Assembly (NCBI RefSeq): GCF_013385145.1
Contig: NZ_JABZEC010000003.1
Coordinates: 217,760 to 281,759, forward strand
Source: Bombilactobacillus apium
GTDB taxonomy: Bacteria; Bacillota; Bacilli; Lactobacillales; Lactobacillaceae
Length of the DNA stretch: 64,000 nucleotides
Reading direction: 5' to 3'
Below the pieces are notes generated by a model that saw only the letters and a program-made list of their open reading frames with translations, was not told where the DNA came from and did no database searches. A program made the translations under genes and the position numbers. Of this stretch, positions 62,515 through 64,000 are shown one piece after another (the stretch's first letter is position 1; each line of letters starts with the position of its first letter).

Positions 62515-63523
62515 CCTTTTTCTCCTTTAATTTCTTTACTAAAATAATTACTAAAATAGTTAATAAAACTAAAATCAGTAATAGAATCCATAACCAAATC
62601 GGATTATTATGATCTACGTCAACACTATCACGATTTACTTTATCCAGAGTTTTACGGTCAATATAAAACACCTTTCTCCAACGCCAAATCTGCGTTCCTG
62701 ACTGGCCCTTTCCAGTCAACACATACCTTCCAGGAGATAGTTGCTTATCTACTAAGGGTATTCCCACAGTGAACTTACTAATTGGTGCAACTTGACCATT
62801 ATCAGCTCTATACTTAGTCACGGTTTTTCCTTTAATAGTTTTTAAAGTAAATCTGGTTTTCAAACCACCAATTACTGCTGGTGTATTATTGAATAACTTA
62901 GCCGCAATAATAGAATGATGATTCATGGTAGTTAGCTTAACATTACCTAAATTCAGCTGTGGCAGAACTTTTTGTTCTTGAGAACGTAGCTGAATTCCCA
63001 CTGAATAAGTGAATCTATTATTCAAAGAAAAGCCCTTAGATTTTTTTAGTTTATCAACACTCTTATCGTAGACATAAAGTCCTCCGACAACAACTCCCGA
63101 GAAGGTATCCTGCGGATAATGTAGAGTAATAGAAATTTGTTGTACACTTTGTGGCGCGACCCTAATTATTTGCCGTCGAGACTTAGAATCCACCATCTGT
63201 GTAAATTGTGGTGAACCTAGTAAATGACTATTATGGCGGCTATAAATCATAGCAATTCCATCACTGGTGCTAGCATCATTAGCTTCAACAACGAATGTTT
63301 TTTTTCTACTACTACTATTAGTAATCTTGAATTGCAGTTCTTGATCTTTACCAGGTTTAACATTTAAGTCTGGATAAGACAGATTACGATCCCGTTGATT
63401 ATCTGGTAAAACCGCATCAACAGTATAAGTAAGCCCACTGTCAGCCTTCACTTGAGTAGGATGGAAGATCGCGGTTACCCCACAAGCTAAGACCAACAAT
63501 AAACTCAAAAATACTTTTTTCAT
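62495..63523 (-). CDS. WxL-interacting protein (DUF916 / DUF3324, WxIP)
   Basis: 342 residues: signal peptide (cleavage near VKADSGL), DUF916 peptidoglycan-binding domain (about 28-150, YTVDAVLPDNQRDR, DLNVKPGKDQELQFKITN), DUF3324 host-binding domain (about 160-290, SVGIQLRSQEQKVLP, LYNNTPAVIGG-like LFNNTPAVIGGLK), a C-terminal membrane helix (309-330) and the charged tail KKLKEKKDEDDEI. It anchors in the membrane and bridges WxL proteins to the wall. First gene of the operon. Upstream (63524-63880) is AT-rich and must hold the promoter. Confidence 0.94.
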   Translation of the reverse strand: MKKVFLSLLLVLACGVTAIFHPTQVKADSGLTYTVDAVLPDNQRDRNLSYPDLNVKPGKDQELQFKITNSSSRKKTFVVEANDASTSDGIAMIYSRHNSHLLGSPQFTQMVDSKSRRQIIRVAPQSVQQISITLHYPQDTFSGVVVGGLYVYDKSVDKLKKSKGFSLNNRFTYSVGIQLRSQEQKVLPQLNLGNVKLTTMNHHSIIAAKLFNNTPAVIGGLKTRFTLKTIKGKTVTKYRADNGQVAPISKFTVGIPLVDKQLSPGRYVLTGKGQSGTQIWRWRKVFYIDRKTLDKVNRDSVDVDHNNPIWLWILLLILVLLTILVIILVKKLKEKKDEDDEI

Positions 63524-63879
63524 GGATTAACTCCTTTTCATCTAATGAACTCTCTTCCCCCCTAAAGATTGAAATCATTAACTTCAATGCCTGCACCTAT
63601 ATAATCTCAAGAAACCCTCTAAAATTCAAGCTTTATACACAAATTATTCAAAAAAACATTAAAATATGCCCTGTCACTCTTATTATTCTATTTTTCACAA
63701 AATTAAAAAGACCATCTCAGTTGAGTTTATGAACAGTTTTATTACAAAAAAGTACCCTTGGTGACTTTTTCATAAACAATTCCTTTTTAGACTATTATTT
63801 AATGGTTTTTTCCGTAATTGACTATTTATTTTATTCTTCTCTTTTAAGAAAAGCCAGAAAAATTCTCTTTTTATAAGTT

Positions 63880-64000
63880 TGTAGTGCTCCCCAAAAGTTG
63901 GACCTTTTCAGAGTGGAGAAATCCACTCCGTTTTTTGTTATTTTTGGTAATTCTACTTTAGGCAGCTTTTAATGCTGCTTTTTTGTATTGAACTGGACTT
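63880..64000 (-). mobile_element. IS3-family element, right end, partial
   Basis: The end sequence TGTAGTGCTCCCCAAAAG, then TTGGACC, is a typical IS3-family (IS150/IS1223-like) terminal repeat. A GTGGA/TCCAC hairpin with TTTTTT lies at 63911-63936. The element continues past the window edge. Confidence 0.7.
63958..64000 (-). CDS. IS3-family transposase OrfB, C-terminal end only
   Basis: Fourteen codons are visible: SPVQYKKAALKAA then stop. The S-P-x-x-Y motif is the usual C-terminus of IS3-family OrfB (DDE) transposases. The catalytic domain lies outside the window. Confidence 0.7.
   Translation of the reverse strand, partial: SPVQYKKAALKAA

Overview
The window looks like the chromosome of a low-GC Gram-positive lactic acid bacterium of the family Lactobacillaceae. 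The support is a WxL / WxL-interacting-protein surface locus, two Rgg-type regulators, an AzlCD exporter, an mntH-usp pair, YueI (DUF1694) and DUF1002 proteins, RepA_N plasmid remnants, and IS families common in lactobacilli. No tRNA, rRNA or CRISPR array was seen. The genus cannot be fixed from the sequence.

1-8.9 kb is mostly housekeeping. It holds a TPP-riboswitch-controlled CytX-type transporter (cut by the window edge), an ASCH-domain protein, class II aldolase (fba), a three-gene minus-strand cluster (HAD phosphatase, alpha/beta hydrolase, HesB-like protein), a P-type ATPase, and a TrpX-type substrate-binding protein behind a folded leader RNA I could not name. 9.1-11.8 kb is decayed: an Rgg pseudogene and a broken IS1202/ISNCY-type element. 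11.9-25.6 kb carries a GH32-fold protein without its catalytic motifs, a Tyr phosphatase, GT2 and YueI, an acetyltransferase, an intact Rgg divergent from a NodB-like/DUF6056 pair, a GIN-domain secreted protein, nagA, luxS, ddl (Phe-type active site), a DUF1002 protein and a small XRE/membrane-protein pair.

25.7-31.2 kb is the scar of an integrated plasmid. It has a PhzF gene between two copies of a resolvase-site-like repeat, a TraG fragment, an intact tyrosine recombinase, a YefM/YoeB toxin-antitoxin pair with its promoter, a deleted AAA ATPase, a frameshifted DUF536 protein, a hairpin-rich origin-like stretch and a truncated repA. The repA end joins the C-terminal piece of an ABC-2 permease directly.

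31.5-41.6 kb returns to core genes: RNase HI, a DUF915 hydrolase, cardiolipin synthase, azlCD, an aldo/keto reductase, mntH and usp. It ends in a truncated leucine-rich-repeat surface protein whose 3' part overlaps, on the opposite strand, a tiny holin-like (type I) toxin gene missed by ordinary ORF calling.

41.6-63.5 kb is one minus-strand surface locus. It contains a WxL-interacting protein (DUF916/DUF3324), an overlapping small WxL protein, and three giant secreted proteins (1,621-1,766 aa). Each giant has a conserved unexplained N-terminal module, two pectate-lyase-like beta-helical regions and a C-terminal WxL domain. There is also a decayed fourth beta-helical gene, plus IS30 and IS200 remnants. 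Two of the giants share nearly identical 3' ends including the terminator, which points to duplication or gene conversion. The three giant genes, the WxL protein and the WxL-interacting protein probably build one cell-wall surface complex. The window ends inside an IS3-family element.
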